In this document: piece after piece, positions 21,961-36,200 of the stretch
Layout of the letters: each line of letters opens with the position of its first letter
How positions within the stretch are numbered: the first letter of the stretch is position 1
Source of the DNA: Ianthella basta
Lineage: Eukaryota > Porifera > Demospongiae > Verongiida > Ianthellidae
DNA: 64,000 nucleotides
NCBI GenBank assembly: GCA_964019415.1
Contig: OZ025871.1
Location: 9,936,256-10,000,255 of the forward strand
Direction of reading: 5' to 3'
Notes under the pieces: generated by a model
Told to the model about the DNA's origin: nothing
Database searches by the model: none
The model's input: the letters and a program-made list of their open reading frames with translations, nothing else
Position numbers and translations under genes: made by a program

Positions 21961-23516
21961 GTATGAATGGCATTGTGTAGGACTCGTATAGCTAGTTAAA
22001 CAAAAGGCTATTGTGATATATATTGGCCAGCCTGCAAAATGAGGTGTCACTGTAAGCTGCTGACAAACAATGCCACACAAACTCCACGTCCTGTTTAGAA
22101 ATTCTTAGAATAAACTTGATGTGTATTGTAGACTGTTCATCACTGGGTATTATGCGTACTAACCTGTTACACTGCCGAAGCTAGTAAAATGGCGGAATGT
22201 ACGTACTTAATGCCACACCCAAGTACTCTGTACAGCCAATGCCTTCACTACAGGTTTCCCTTTCGATCTCAATGTGGGGGTGTTACAGAATCTACCTGCA
22301 TTCACACTACGTCTAGCCCTACAGCTGTATGACTTCTACAGCTGGTATTGCATTCATAGCTTCCACAGTGGTATTTGTAGCCTCTCGTCACTTCAATATC
22401 ATCTTATCATTAAGATATTGCAAATATGCATGTGCAAGATGCTTGCAATAATATTATAACTGAGCACTAGCTACACCTTAATGTATGAATACTTGTACGT
22501 AGATACATATGAAGGATGCTATGGCGTCGCCAAGTTGTGCCCTTGCCATTTGTGTTGCTCTACAGTTTGCTTAAACACCCACTTGTCTATAAAGACCAGT
22601 GCATTGCCTCTCCTTACTCGCCTTTCTTGTTGAGTGTGAGCGTGGGTTCTGTAGTTCCTCAACCCTTACATGTAAAACAAGGCTTATATTACATATGGGC
22701 CTTCCTTTCCAGTTGGTAATCATAGGAATGCTCTACCATACAGAGGTCAGTCATCGCCCTGCCCACTATGTGGATAGATATGATAGCCATGTGCAGATTG
22801 CTCTTACACGGCTTTTCATTCTCAGACAGTTTGGCCAGTTTTGTGTACACACACCAGTCTTCCATAGCTCACACACACTTCAGCCACTTTATACTGTGCT
22901 ATGGGCGACAACATCATACAAAATGGAGGCTGGAAGCAGTCTCAGCTTAAGGTAGCAGGATACCTTAATTTTGTATATTTGGCAGTACTAACTTCCTAGA
23001 GCGTATCTCTGTGATTCCACAAGCTATTCATCCCAAACTTGCTGTGTAGGTACTTTCATGCCTTGGTACCACTAAGCTACCGCCCACGCGTTATAACCAC
23101 ATCCTCTTATTAATTATTCATGATTTAACACCTATGACCACAAGGATACTCAATATAACATGGACCACTGCTACCACTGTATGGCTACAGATATTCATGA
23201 TGTGACAGCATGAAAGGGAAGTAGGATGGTCATAGCCAAAACAGTTTGTGACATTTTTGAATTGGACTTGTCTCCCAGGAGACAACGTATGCAATGCTCG
23301 TCAGAGCCCATTCTGCCACGTTTTTCTTGATACACATCAAACAGTGCAGCATCTTTATGGCCAGGTAATAAGTAGAAGCATGCATGCTAACACAAATGAA
23401 TGCTGACAACATTAACAACACTGTAATCTTGTAAAGGCCTGAGTAGCTAGGTAAGCATGTATTCATGTTACACTAATTGTAGTGTTTGGCTTCAAGCATC
23501 AGCGTTGAACTGTAGC

Positions 23517-23696
23517 TAGATGCTTTTAACTTTTGTGTGGTTTAACTTTCGTGGTTTTCGCAGAAAGTTTCATCTTGCAAAACATTACACAAGTCATTAG
23601 CTAGCCACACCAAGTCCCTGCAACAGTGAAAGCAACATGGTGAAAATTTGCAAACCACGAAAGTTTAACCCTGTGAGAGTTAACGCCTATACGGTA
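23517..23696. mobile_element. Foldback element with TTAACTTTCGTGG arms
   Basis: The left arm GGTTTAACTTTCGTGGTTTT and the right arm, read in reverse, GGTTAAACTTTCGTGGTTTG are inverted repeats; the outer ends TGCTTTTAAC and GTTAACGCCTATACGGTA extend the homology. About 180 bases, non-coding. A related single arm lies at 35570-35664. Confidence 0.75.
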
Positions 23697-23996
23697 CACT
23701 CCTTTATCTGAAGTGCACTTTGCGAGTACAGTGGATAGCGAATTGGTTGCCACGAGTGTCATACAAAACTACAAATCATGACTCACTTCTAATGTTTGAC
23801 CTAACTTTTGGTACGGCATATGCGTAACAGTAATACCCGAGCACCTTAGGTCCCCTAGCTGCTTACAGTGCCAATTGAGGTCAAATGTCAGATTTGAGTC
23901 ATGCACCAAATGACAGATGCAAAGCAGTGCCATGTTACATATTGCTGTTCGCCAAGGTGTATGGCAGCACATTCACAGCATTGTCGTTTAACCCAT

Positions 23997-24020
23997 TAGG
24001 GCCCATAATCCTAATGGGTT
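23997..24020. repeat. Short palindrome
   Basis: AACCCATTAGGGCCCATAAT followed by CCTAATGGGTTAA forms a small hairpin. Function unknown. Confidence 0.5.
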
Positions 24021-24659
24021 AACCCAGTGTACAAAATGTTTCAGCCCTTAACTGTCAGGGCCTACACAAGTGGGACAGGTCTCTGAACCCAGCAGCAAGC
24101 AATAATAACAGGATGATGCCATTTTTTGGCTCTGCATACAAGATGGAGAGTGTTGCAATGTATACACCACCTCCCTCTATGTCCCTGATGTACTATATTT
24201 ATATGGTAAACACTTTCACTATGGCCCATATAATTCCAAGTGGCTGGTTTACAGTATAAAATTTACTGTTATGCCTCAATAGGTATTGTTGCCCTTGCAT
24301 TCCTCACGGTTACTCATGAACAATGATGCTTCCCACAAACTGCTTCAGTTCTTTCCCAAATTTACAATAGAAAGCTCTTCTTTTTGCCACAACAACATGG
24401 CCTATACCTCTCTTATTGAATATGACCACAGACAGCCTTCACTTTCAACGTGATCACCCATGAGTTGCCTATACAATATGTAACATGTTGTTGGCCACGA
24501 AACAGGATATATCAGCTATTCAGTAGGGTCTATTGGTAGTGTATTAGATTTGGGAAATTGATTTTTGTAGCAGCCGCTGCGTCTCCACCTGTAGGAAGTG
24601 TATAATTATAGCTTCTATTATTGCAGATGAGTGTGTATGTGAGCTCACTATGCATGCAT

Positions 24660-24993
<334 letters not shown>

Positions 24994-26034
24994 CAAGGTT
25001 AGCTACTGGTTCCGTAGGACCCATATGGTATGGGACTCCCGGATGACTGTGCTGATAACCTCGCTAGTTAGCATCTTCCGGGCTGTGGGGCTGGTTTGGG
25101 CAAGGGCAAAGACGTGTTGGAGGTTCCTGCTGTCAACAAAGCCTCCCCCACACACGCGCAAACACATACGTGCACACACACACATGTTTCCATGGCTACT
25201 GCATGATTCAAAGGGGTGAAACCATTGAAGGAAGTGCACTTTTAAGTGTTCAATAATCGGCTATGAAAGGAAATATGGTCAGGGGATGTTCTATATGCCA
25301 ATGAGGTAAGATAGCCACACAAATGTCAGGCCATCTGACTACACTGAGGAATATTCTGTATATCTGGGGCTCTGACCAAAAAGGAGTTTGTGAGATGTTA
25401 TCTAATACTGTGATATGAGGTCATGGTTCCAAGTATGCAGTAAAGGAATAGTGTACTCCACCTTATATAGTTAGTTTAATTATGAGTGTACACTTTAATA
25501 CAAATTTGTACTGATAACATGTAGCAGCATACAAGTAGCATGTCAGTGAGATCAGATTGAAGCAGCTTACACTTCAGCTACAGCTATGATTGTGGGAATC
25601 GTATCCCTTGAATTACTATAGATTCTATGAGATTTATATGCAGTTGTCTGTTGAATGACAATGTACAATGGTTACAATTACGTGCATGTTCTCTGGCATT
25701 GTGACCAAACATCCCTATTCAATCTCTTGTCATTATATTCATTGGGCCCCTTTGACCATCTTAATTCTGATCGCTGAGAATACAGTTAGTGGCAATGTAT
25801 ACAGCGGTATATACATAACAGGAAAGAGTTATTTAAATTTGAAGGATGCATGTAATATTGTTAATAATTATGATGAGAATGGATTAAAAAATCTTTCATA
25901 ATGACCAGGCAGCTAAAAATTCAAGTATATGTCTGCAAGCTTTCTCGCCTGCATTGCAACAGTGGCAACATGCTGACGTATTGACTACAAAACTGCTATT
26001 AATGGATAGTTATACCTTCATTTCTTCTACTTAG

Positions 26035-26300
26035 GAGAAAATGGTGAGAGGCCAGCAACTGCTAATGCACAGCTCTTGGAAAACCAAAACACAGATGAAA
26101 TGTACCTTCCTTTGGAACTTGACGACACAGACAAAGGAGAGCGGCAGGCACCTGTTAATGCCGTCAATGTACAAAACCCAACCAATGAGTACTATGCACC
26201 CATGGACCTCAACTCGATCAACCACAGTCCAGCGCATGGACCACAGGCACAAGTGAATGAAGAGTACTATGTTGCAATGGATGAAGATCATATGAACTCT
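26035..26300 (+). CDS. Cytoplasmic docking-tail exon, copy II (cut by the assembly gap)
   Basis: Starts after CTACTTAG in phase 1, like 5954. About 88 codons are visible before the gap. Conserved motifs are DEMYLPLEL, EYYAPMDL and EYYVAMD. YYVAM here is itself a YxxM motif where copy I has YYVEV, so copy II has two YxxM sites in the visible part. The second half of the tail, including the YTPM and YxN sites of copy I, falls in or beyond the gap. Sequence after the gap does not resemble the copy I tail. Confidence 0.7.
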
Positions 26301-26500
26301 NNNNNNNNNNNNNNNNNNNNNNNNNNNNNNNNNNNNNNNNNNNNNNNNNNNNNNNNNNNNNNNNNNNNNNNNNNNNNNNNNNNNNNNNNNNNNNNNNNNN
26401 NNNNNNNNNNNNNNNNNNNNNNNNNNNNNNNNNNNNNNNNNNNNNNNNNNNNNNNNNNNNNNNNNNNNNNNNNNNNNNNNNNNNNNNNNNNNNNNNNNNN
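26301..26500. other. Assembly gap (200 N)
   Basis: Exactly 200 undetermined bases, probably a placeholder. It interrupts copy II of the docking-tail exon; the true distance is unknown and the two sides may not be directly adjacent. Confidence 1.
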
Positions 26501-26689
26501 AGTACTCCTGTTTTCAGTACGATTCATCGCAAAGGAGCAGCAAGGACTTTCTGTTAGTTTGAATCCTATAATAGCATTTTGGTCCGGTGGTGCAAAGAGT
26601 AGTTTAATGAAATTCACCAATGATTATTTATTCAATACAAGTCTGATCCGACACCAAGAGCAAGATTTTTTAACTCAAAATATTTGTTC

Positions 26690-27210
26690 TTCCTACTCTG
26701 CAGGATCCACTTGTAGTGTTAACCTAGCTAAACTTCCTACCACTGGGCACTGAAATATTAATCCCCTTGTGTAATTAGTTCCATCAACACACAAACACCA
26801 CCACCAATCCATGACCATGCTCTGAAGCTTTTGGTCGGATAAATATACCACCAGTAACTAACTAACTCAATGCTATCAGTTGAAGCTGCTGTATTCACTG
26901 AAGCTTCACTTCTGTATTGAACATGGGATTAGCTAGTGCTTAAATACTTGTCTCTTGTCTTTGGTTCTGCATATGTGTTCCATCACTACTCTACCCCCCA
27001 CATGATGAATAGTGTGACCTTCAATCAGCATGTTTACGGGAGGACCCTTCTATAGGATAAATAAATCCACCAGATGATTGTTCTGATATGAAACTGATAG
27101 TGAATCATTTTCTGCATTGAGTTTAATTTGTCTACTTATGGTTTCAACTTTGTACATTTTCCATTCAGTGGCTTCTGTGTCCTCCAACCTGGCCATGGTA
27201 TACATTGCAT
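26690..27210. repeat. Segmental-duplication flank, copy 3
   Basis: Homologous to 2280-2720 and 15700-16260 (CAGTTGAAGCTGCTG, GAACATGGGAT, TTTCAACTTxGTACATT). It is followed by about 2.8 kb of unrelated sequence before the kinase terminal exon. In copy 2 the kinase exon follows at once. Confidence 0.75.
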
Positions 27211-30006
27211 GCATGTACATTTATAGCTACAGTACAGTGCAGCAGTACTCATAAGTTATAGTTATATTAAAGCCGTGAGGGTCTTATCTAACTTAACCAT
27301 GAGGGCGCGAAGTGTCCGAGTGTGTTAAATTAGCTTAATGCCTGAGCGTACTATAATAATTATAACTGGCTTCTGTTATTCAAACAAGAATGGTTTGAAT
27401 GGTCGAACGAATCGAGTTACAACGTTGTTTCCTAGGTATACAGATGGCAGAGTCTTATGGATTCAAGAGGATATGGCGAAACTAAAGGCACTGCATGTGT
27501 AAAAAGGATGTGATTAGTGACGGCGCAGGACTGAGTAACTCCAAGAAGCCGGTTTCTTTGCGGAACATTGAACGTTTCGTTGCCAAGCGCGCTAGCGGAC
27601 CAGATCAGAAGGCATACGCAAGAGTCTGCAGTAGAAGAAGCGCTGTTTGCGCCACGACCAGAGGAACTTATAGACGGTAGCTAGCTGCTTACTTTCATCG
27701 GAAACAAAGCTCTGCGAAGGATGTTTCAGCGTAGCAGCACATTGATTTCAAGGTAGTTACGCATGCCGGGCCTTGCCAAGTTACCTTAATTTGAGGTAAG
27801 AAAGTAGACGAGTCAGGCACTGTAAGTGCATAGAGAAGGCCCTGCTTAGCTACTTGAAAACGTTTTAGCTTGCATGTAGCAGTGTTGTGCAGCGATCGAA
27901 GCTCGTTGTATTCAGAAAAGGAGTTCGACACTTACATACGTGTGAACAGCATTTCATGCTAAATACATCCACATCAACCAATTTTATTCCATTTTCCTTG
28001 ATGCATCTAGCTAGCTGGCATGCAGAAGCAAGTCATGCGTAATCATGGGATGTCATGAGCATATGCTGCTATGATATTAACCATCCACAGGGTGACACAT
28101 GAATTTGCTGCGAGAAAAAGTCAAATGCTATGTAAACAGCAGCTGCATGGCAAGAAATGTGTGAAAAATGAGCAACATCTTTAGAACAAAATAAACACTC
28201 CACACGAAGCTGATTGGCTAACAATAAGAGCCCAGAGCTCTTGGGGAAGTTAAAGAATGGCAAAACTGTTGGTTATACAATATGTACCACGCATACAACA
28301 AGCACATACAATCATATTGGTCATGTGTGTGCAATGTATTGCAAGTAGAGGAATTCAGGTTAGAATCTACTGTCACATATTGTGCAATGTTCATGTCACC
28401 AGCCATTGCAGATGTGCCAGATTTGTTCATTCTTTTGCAATTGTTCTGACACTTGGTGAAAGCACTGCAAGGGTCTTGTGCAATATGGCATATTATCTTC
28501 ATTGACAAGTTCAACACAGCTTGATGTCTATTAAACGTTTAATAAAGCACATTAAGTACTAGCTAGAAAACATAATGAGACATTACAATTTTTATGTGAA
28601 CCATCTAAATTGATACACATTGTTAATTTTAGTAATAGAATCTATTATAATAGCTGTGTTGTCTCTTATATCTGCCCTGGCAGTAAAATTTGTACATGTA
28701 TAAAGTGATTTTCCTTGTGTGGACACATTGCAAACGCATGGCTGGATCTGATACAGTTTTGTATTTGTGGTGAAAATTGTGAGTATATACTTCATTAATG
28801 ATTATTATGTAGTAATAATATATTTAATATTAATTATAATATAGTAAAGTATCAAATTGGAAATTAAGTAATTAATTAGTATGTATATACGTGATATATG
28901 GAAAGACTATAGCTACAGTCATTATATTAAAGAATTTGTTAAGAAAGGACATATAGAACATATGAAATGGGATTGGCAAAAAAGGACCCATTTGGAGGCA
29001 ATGAAACAAGTTAGTATGGGGGTAAACACACGCGAAGGTTAAATATCACACAAATACGGAGTATTGCATCATTAGCACCTATGATGCATTCCATACCATC
29101 TGGGCAATTTTCAAAATTCACAGCCCTTTCGTGCATCTCAAATGAGGACTGAACATTTTCACAGCTGCCATCCAGAAATGTAATGCAGATAGTATACAAA
29201 ACATCTATGTAGAAATGGGTTAAGGCCCTGCATTAAGTGTAATCATCTCTTTCAGCAAGAAGTTGAGACAAGCTTGCAGATCTCGGCAGGCTTGTCTGCA
29301 CCCTTGTGCTAGCAGCACCATCTCTCTACACGAGAACATTTACAGCAGCAGCGCTTGTAGTTTTTAGTGATGCCTACGAAGGCTAGGGATACGGCAAAAT
29401 GGCAGATACCTTTCGTTCAATGAAGATTTTAACAGCCATGATCAACTATTTTGGTTTACCTGATGATGGAAGAGACTCTACCAGCGGCAATGATGCTGGA
29501 GCCAATAATGGGCAACTCCAACATGAGTACTCTTGCTCCGATTCCATGCAGTCTAGTTTGATTACGCTGGGTTTTAATGACCACTCTGTATAGTTGGATA
29601 ATGCTGCACCTGGCCAAAAAGAGTCTGCAATTCTCAGACACAATTGCAAAGATAAAACCAGCTCCCCAGGTTTGTGGCGACATCATTTATAACATGGTAG
29701 AATGCAGAATGTTGCTTTCTACTGGAAGTGAATGTTTGAACACCATTTTCATGAAATCAAACTGCTCATAACTCTGATATTCCAGCATATATATCTTGGT
29801 AACAGAACATACTAGCAAAGCGCAGTAAAGTGCAATAGGAAGCATATCAAATGCACTTTAATGCTATGCACTTATATAACTCTAATTCGCGAGTTGCCCC
29901 CAAATGGGCCCTTATCACAAATCATATCACATAGTGAGTAATATCAAGTGAGTAATATTTCATTTGCTGCATGACATCATGCAGTTGCAATTCAGTCCAT
30001 GGGTGT
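27211..30006. other. Intergenic, no convincing gene
   Basis: Two short frames were considered: 27495-27680 (plus, basic, 61 residues) in a GC-richer patch, and 29399-29593 (plus, 64 residues, preceded by AAAATGG). Neither shows a known domain or splice context. The remainder is AT-rich spacer. The 3' end of the minus-strand RTK lies at the right border. Confidence 0.4.
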
Positions 30007-30265
30007 TCAAGCATCATTCCCTTCAGCAGCAATTGCTGTACTTGCTTGATGCTGACAGTCACTCAATGCTGTGTGGTGAACATCAGGAGGTGCCTCCACA
30101 CCTTCTTCATTTGGAGCTAGGACTGCCTTGGTTGCCAAACTGCTTAAAGGCACATAAGTGTACCATTTTGCATGTGATATTAGATCATCAAACTCTTCTT
30201 TCAACTCCTGAAAGGTGGGCCTTGACTTCTTGTCATCACTCCAGCACTTTCCCATTATGGAATAG
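30007..30265 (-). CDS. RTK exon 17: end of kinase domain, C-tail, stop
   Basis: Begins after GTACTGTAG in phase 2, reading [20 protein letters not shown] then [13 protein letters not shown], the last helices of the kinase domain. A tail of about 50 residues with WYTYVPLSS follows to the stop. YVPL is the main candidate docking tyrosine; the tail is otherwise Ala/Ser-rich. Confidence 0.85.
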
Positions 30266-33200
30266 CTACAGTACAAGGGATTGTGTGTTATGCAAACAAA
30301 ATTAACATAATCCTTAAAAGTGCTCGGGGGGGGTGGGCGCATCAAGTAGAAATGAGAGCTTAGGCACACTCTGGGGAAAATCATGTTATGATGCATGGTT
30401 TTGGACAGTACACACCTGTATTGTTCAATGACAAAGATTGATACTGATTATCAATTGATAAGTATTAATTAATCGACTATTAAAGTATACCAAAATGCAT
30501 CAAATAGAAATGAACATGGCACTGATGCAAGTAATGTTGACAAAAATCAGCTTTAAACTACTACACATGCATTCTAGTGCAGTGTAACATGTCTCTAACA
30601 GTAAAAGCATGGTGTTTAAGGTTACTGATCTGGTAGTTTACATATAAAGCTTGTCGAGATGATGACACGCTATTCAGGTACATTATCGGTTTGCTTTTCA
30701 ACATGCATTTCAGTGGACATCCTTTGTACCAGCATGTATAGAAGTGAATGTACATCGATCTATCAAGACCAGAGACACCCCTGTGCACACTACTAGTCTG
30801 CTACAGCTACTAGTTGTGTTTGTAGGAGTACCTGCAGGCATCTAACTTCAAATGTAGAGGACAAGTACACAGGTATATCAAATGAAGGTGAACCAGAAGT
30901 GCATGGCATTTAGTTGGCTAGTTAATTGCTATACGAAAGGAAGTTGCTGTACTATCTCTCCTAAGCACACTTGGAGTGCTACAGTGTATTCTTCATTCAC
31001 TCTGGGACAGAGATTACTCGTTCCCTTTGTACGCACACAAAATTGCCGTCACAAACATGAGTAGTGTGATGATGCGTGGTATTGTCACTCAAGGTCCCCC
31101 CACTGAGAGCTTTCTCGCCCTTAAAAGACTTCAACGAAGTGCGATTCCCTGGTTAAGTGCCAGATCTCAGCTGTAGTGTCATCATTCCTACAAAAATTGG
31201 CAGAAAACTCATGCGAATGCAGCACCTTCGCGGATAGTACGAAAACCGCCGCAAATTTAGAAAAGCATAGCTTTGTCCCAGTCCAGCCTACTGCTAAATT
31301 GTAGGGTTTACCTCTTGGCTTGCTAGCTGGCTATGGCCTTACAATCCACAGTGAAAATCAGCCATTTTCAACGGTGAATTACGAAAGTCATTATAGCATG
31401 CGTAAGCTCTCATTTCTACTTGATGCGCCCACAATTATGACTTGGTGTATAGCTTGCAGATCAGTGATGTAAGGTCTAACAGTGTACCTAATACACCACG
31501 AGCACGCAATAGAGAAGGTTAATACTTGCAGCAACACAGTGCACTTCTTCTATATATGCACATAACAGTACCATTAGCTTACATCTGTTCCGGGCACCCT
31601 TTAGGAGACTCCAGCCTGTAACCCGCCATCACCCTGGAGAGAATAACTGTGTTGCCAAACTCTGTGTATGGAGAATCACCTGCAATATACACATTAGAGA
31701 TGATTCAATGAAGTTATAATGGAGTATGTACAATACCACTTAGAACATGTACAGTGCATTTCACTAAGACTCGAAACGCTTTCAAATTGTTCTATAAGTC
31801 AATGAGTAATATTGGATGTAGCCAATAAAAATTGCCACAAAGTGGTTTCGAGACCAAATCTGGTGTCTAAAGTGGCATAGCTACAGCATACGCAGTGGCC
31901 AGTAATGAATCAAACCAATCTGATTAGCGCATTTATCCACGACGTAATATTGCATTTAGGGATTTTTTGCAATATCTCCATAATTTTTACAATAATACAA
32001 ATCATTACAAGGAGTGAGCTGATGATAAGGACAGTATATACTATACTGGATGCCATTTTAATAGATCAGAATAAATGGCTGTCTACGGCCAATTTCTTTT
32101 GTTGTTATACTAAAACATGCAAACAAAACAGTCTGGCTTATACCTTTAAGCTTTTTCAATTTTGTACGCAGCTGACGAAGGCCTTTGGGCCGAAATGTCC
32201 TGCATTCAGTTGTTGATAAATCTACTACGTATTGCCCATGAACTATTTGCCTACATTGAACAACGTAGCAATGAGCCACTTTTTCTACATAGTTTATACC
32301 GCTTGCAAAACACATCATAGGTGATTTCCTCATCAGCAGATCCCTGAATCTGCACGAAAGGTCAAGGAATGAGCAACTTTTCAACTCACATTGAGGAAGA
32401 AGACTCTATTTTGTCAATGGAAATGCTTGAACAGAGTAGGTTTGTCACATCAGCTCAAGGTGAACTCACAGTGGACAAAATGGTGGCACCATCACTGTTA
32501 AGTGTGTCCCTTGACCATATTCACAAATGCTTTAGGAAATTCAGGGATTAATGTCTGTAATGCTTTTAAAGATGGACACAGTGGCGATAATAGCTGACAA
32601 GGTTATTCAGGGCTATAAATCTCAAAGACAGTTTCGGAAACTGAGTGTAGGCAACGGACGATTTGTTCATTATCTTAATGAATTTGCTTTTTATTGTACC
32701 CCGAAAACACACAACATAGGCAATTTAATGTCTTTGCGGAAAATGCACACATTTGATATTAGGAATAATTATGCTTGATTTTAGAGCAATCATTGAGGTA
32801 CACACAAACTATGTATTGTTGGCATCCCTTATCAATTTAGCGAGTAATAGGAGCTGAAATAAGGTCAACAATCACAACATTACAAAATATTACAATTGCA
32901 GCAGAGTTCAGCTGCTATGCAGAAAACAGGAAAATAAGCTCTAAACAATTACTGTATATGTCCTTATAGAAGCTGGGCTCGAATACAAGCCGGGACTTGA
33001 ATAGAAGCTGAGGGTCCGAGCAGCAAATCTTTAATAGAGGCCAGGTCTCAAGTAGAAGGCGGGTCTGGAATCCACACACTGGCACCCTTCAGCATCCTAG
33101 GTGCACACTTTATGTACAAATCAAATGCTGCGCAATGCCGTAGTGACTTACGGACGTTCCCGCTGTATATAGTAGCAATGTCCAAGTCTGAAAGGAAGTG

Positions 33201-36200
33201 CATCGCATAGTCAATTCTTTCTGCAGCTGAAGGTATGGAGCAAATGTAGTGGAGTCACGAAGGCCTCCGCTATTAGATGGAAGACTCTGGACAAGACCAA
33301 AGTGCGAGTTGGCAACTTCTGAGAACTCGCACATTCTTAGTGCATGCAGATCAACTTCTGGATTGATGGCAGTCATGTCTTATTACAGATCATACATAGC
33401 TAGGAATCAGTTCATTTTAATAGAACTGGGCTCAAATGGATTGGAGGCTGGGTAAAAACCTCCTGAAAGAAATACAGGCACGGGTCTCCATTCGGACATG
33501 TACAGTATGAGCGGATATGAGAAAATGACCTACTTTGTGTAGACTATTGATTTTGTTTGTTAGTGACACCGTGTTAAAGCAGATTGGTTGAGCTCTCTAT
33601 TACCCTTTGTTGTCCTTCGATAGCTGCTTCAGTTCCCAAGATACGCTTGACGCCAACACAAAACTATGCTTGTTCTTGGCCAGACAAAGGTGCTTAGAAA
33701 CATGGACTTCCGGTCATGGCACAAATGGCAGGCAAGTTGGATTGGTCATCGTGGGATGCGTATCTATCTCATTCTTGGCAAGGTCTTCATGCTTGTTGGG
33801 AATGCTGGATTAGTGTATGTATGTCAACTTCAAGCAAGGCTTGGCTGTCTTGAATAACATGCCTACTTTTTTACGCTTTTATGACATGTTGGTATATGTC
33901 ATGTGCAACGGTCACTGTGCAGTCTTTGTTTGAGCTTCATAGGATGCAAACTTGGCCACAAGATTGGGACGGTACCGTAGATATGAATGATGCCATAATC
34001 GTTTTCGGTGAAATATTATATACCCACATGATTGTTTTGTCTCATTCCTGTTGTTTACATACTGTGTGAAGTGGGTCATTTCCTCAAATCTGCTCACAAT
34101 TATTTTAGCTATATATATTTGTTATAACACCTTCTTCAGAAATGCTGTTGATTGGTTTTATAAGCACCCCCTCCGCCCGGGCACTTTGTGCCCTCGGGCC
34201 ACATGCGTATAAATTAGTCACATCCCAAAACAAAGTGCTATAAGTGAATAATTTGCTGAACAAAGGGAAGCATGGGCAAATGTTAATAGTTTTCTTGCCA
34301 ATTAACATTGGGGAATGAGGGTGACTCAATTGCATCATTATTCTGTAGGGAAGCTAGCGAGGAGCCAAGTGAACCAGGCAGAAATGTTCACCGAAAACCA
34401 TGTCTGTATGACGAAGATGTCTTGCCCATCTCCTGCAACGCAATCAGAGATGCCAACAAGACTTGGCTTGTAAAGGCGGAAAGTGTGCCCCACAGCATTG
34501 GAGGCGAATCTGATGGTGTGACAGCACAATAGATCAGTGATCAACTGAGGTGGAACTAACTGAAATCTGAGTCTCTATGTTCATTTGGTACTCTTGTGCG
34601 GAAGAATTGGCCTCCTTTGATGCACAAAGTTTGACAGCTGTAGTATGGCGGAAAAGCAGTAATCAGTTTACTGAGCGCTTGCAATAGGATGAAGCTATTT
34701 GTGCCCTTGCCCTTTTATATTCAAACCCAACCATATATGAATGGTTGGGTAGTGTAGAGTTACTATAATTATGCTTCATTGAAATGTTTTTATGTTTGAT
34801 CTGAATGCAAGCACTTGATTGTGAAGTGTTGCTGCTATGGATTGACTCACACTGAACCCAATCACTTGCTCTCCAATAAGATATAATCGCTCTCCAATAA
34901 GTACCCTGCCTATTATCGGCCAGTACCCATTATTGGCCAGTGCGTATACAACAAGAATCCGAGGATGAACTGAGAAGTATACAGTGGTGTACGGCATAGA
35001 TAGTCAGATGGACAGACAGAACTGCCTTTCAAGTTGCTTAGCACTGGCGTTTACCAAGCAGTACTATGTAGGAAGCCAAGCGAAGGCCTTGACACAAACA
35101 ATGTGTGAGTATGGGTGCATTCCGAAGAGCTACGAGTTTTTTTCTGTGTATTAACAAGCTAGCTACGTGATAGAGCGAGAACTCAACTGCTACATGCTTG
35201 TCAGCCATTCTGATTGTGTGTGCACATTTGCAGACAATCATGGTTTGGCTTGTGTGTCTGCGCATGCCATGCTAGAACACAGAAGATTGGAGCAATGCAC
35301 CAGGTCTACAATCATGTAGGAACGTGATTTGAGTTGGCGTGTCTGCATGTATTTCATTAACCGTCCACAGCTGCAACTCCTAATTAGCTACGCTTACTGA
35401 GGGCTTTCAGATCTCCATGTCAAAAGCAAACCACAGCTTGAGGCGCAATCCCAAAACTGAGATACGAACAAAAGGTTGCAAATTGGCCAATAATTGGTAC
35501 ATATGGACAGAAATAGGTATGGGTGACCAATAATTGATCGGTATCATTGAGTCTCGCTTCAAAACGGAATACCGTATACGCTTTAACTTTTGTGGGGTTA
35601 AACTGTCCCTTTTTTGCAGTTCAGCAACCACCCGTGAAAGTTTCACCCCGCAAAAATTGAGACCAGGTTGAGCAAATGTCACTGTATAATTACATCACGA
35701 AATTGCAAAATGGCGGCGATTCGCGACTGCAACTTTGATTATACGGCTAACAGCTGCTCTCCACCGAGGCAACGGAGTACACATCAATTGGGCCACGGTT
35801 CAGAGGATAGGAAGAATCAACACCATGAAGATTCCTCTTCACTAGCACTGCAAATATCATTGGATGTGACTAGTCGCACAGCATACGTACATCAAATAAT
35901 CATTGGTGAGTATCTATAATGCCCCAAAGTGACATCAGCAGTTGAGAAAGCGATTGCAAAGCCGCGTGTGTTCAGGTACTGGATTTTTTCTTTGCGTGTA
36001 TTGATCGGCTACTTTGAAGATGTCCATTCGTTTGTACTTTGTTCCCAAGCCACGGGATATCCCAAAACATGAGAAGATTGTTCCCTTCTCAGTGGCAGAG
36101 GCTGTGAGGAATGAGGTAGGCAGCACTCTGGTTGAGAAAAGCAAGTCAACTGGGAGGGAGAGGGGCACATATGACAAGGTAACACCAGAAAATTGGGCGA

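Noticed and set aside
29399-29593. 64-residue frame with a good start context (AAAATGG)
   Set aside because: No domain, no plausible downstream exon and low complexity; could be chance in a GC-richer patch.
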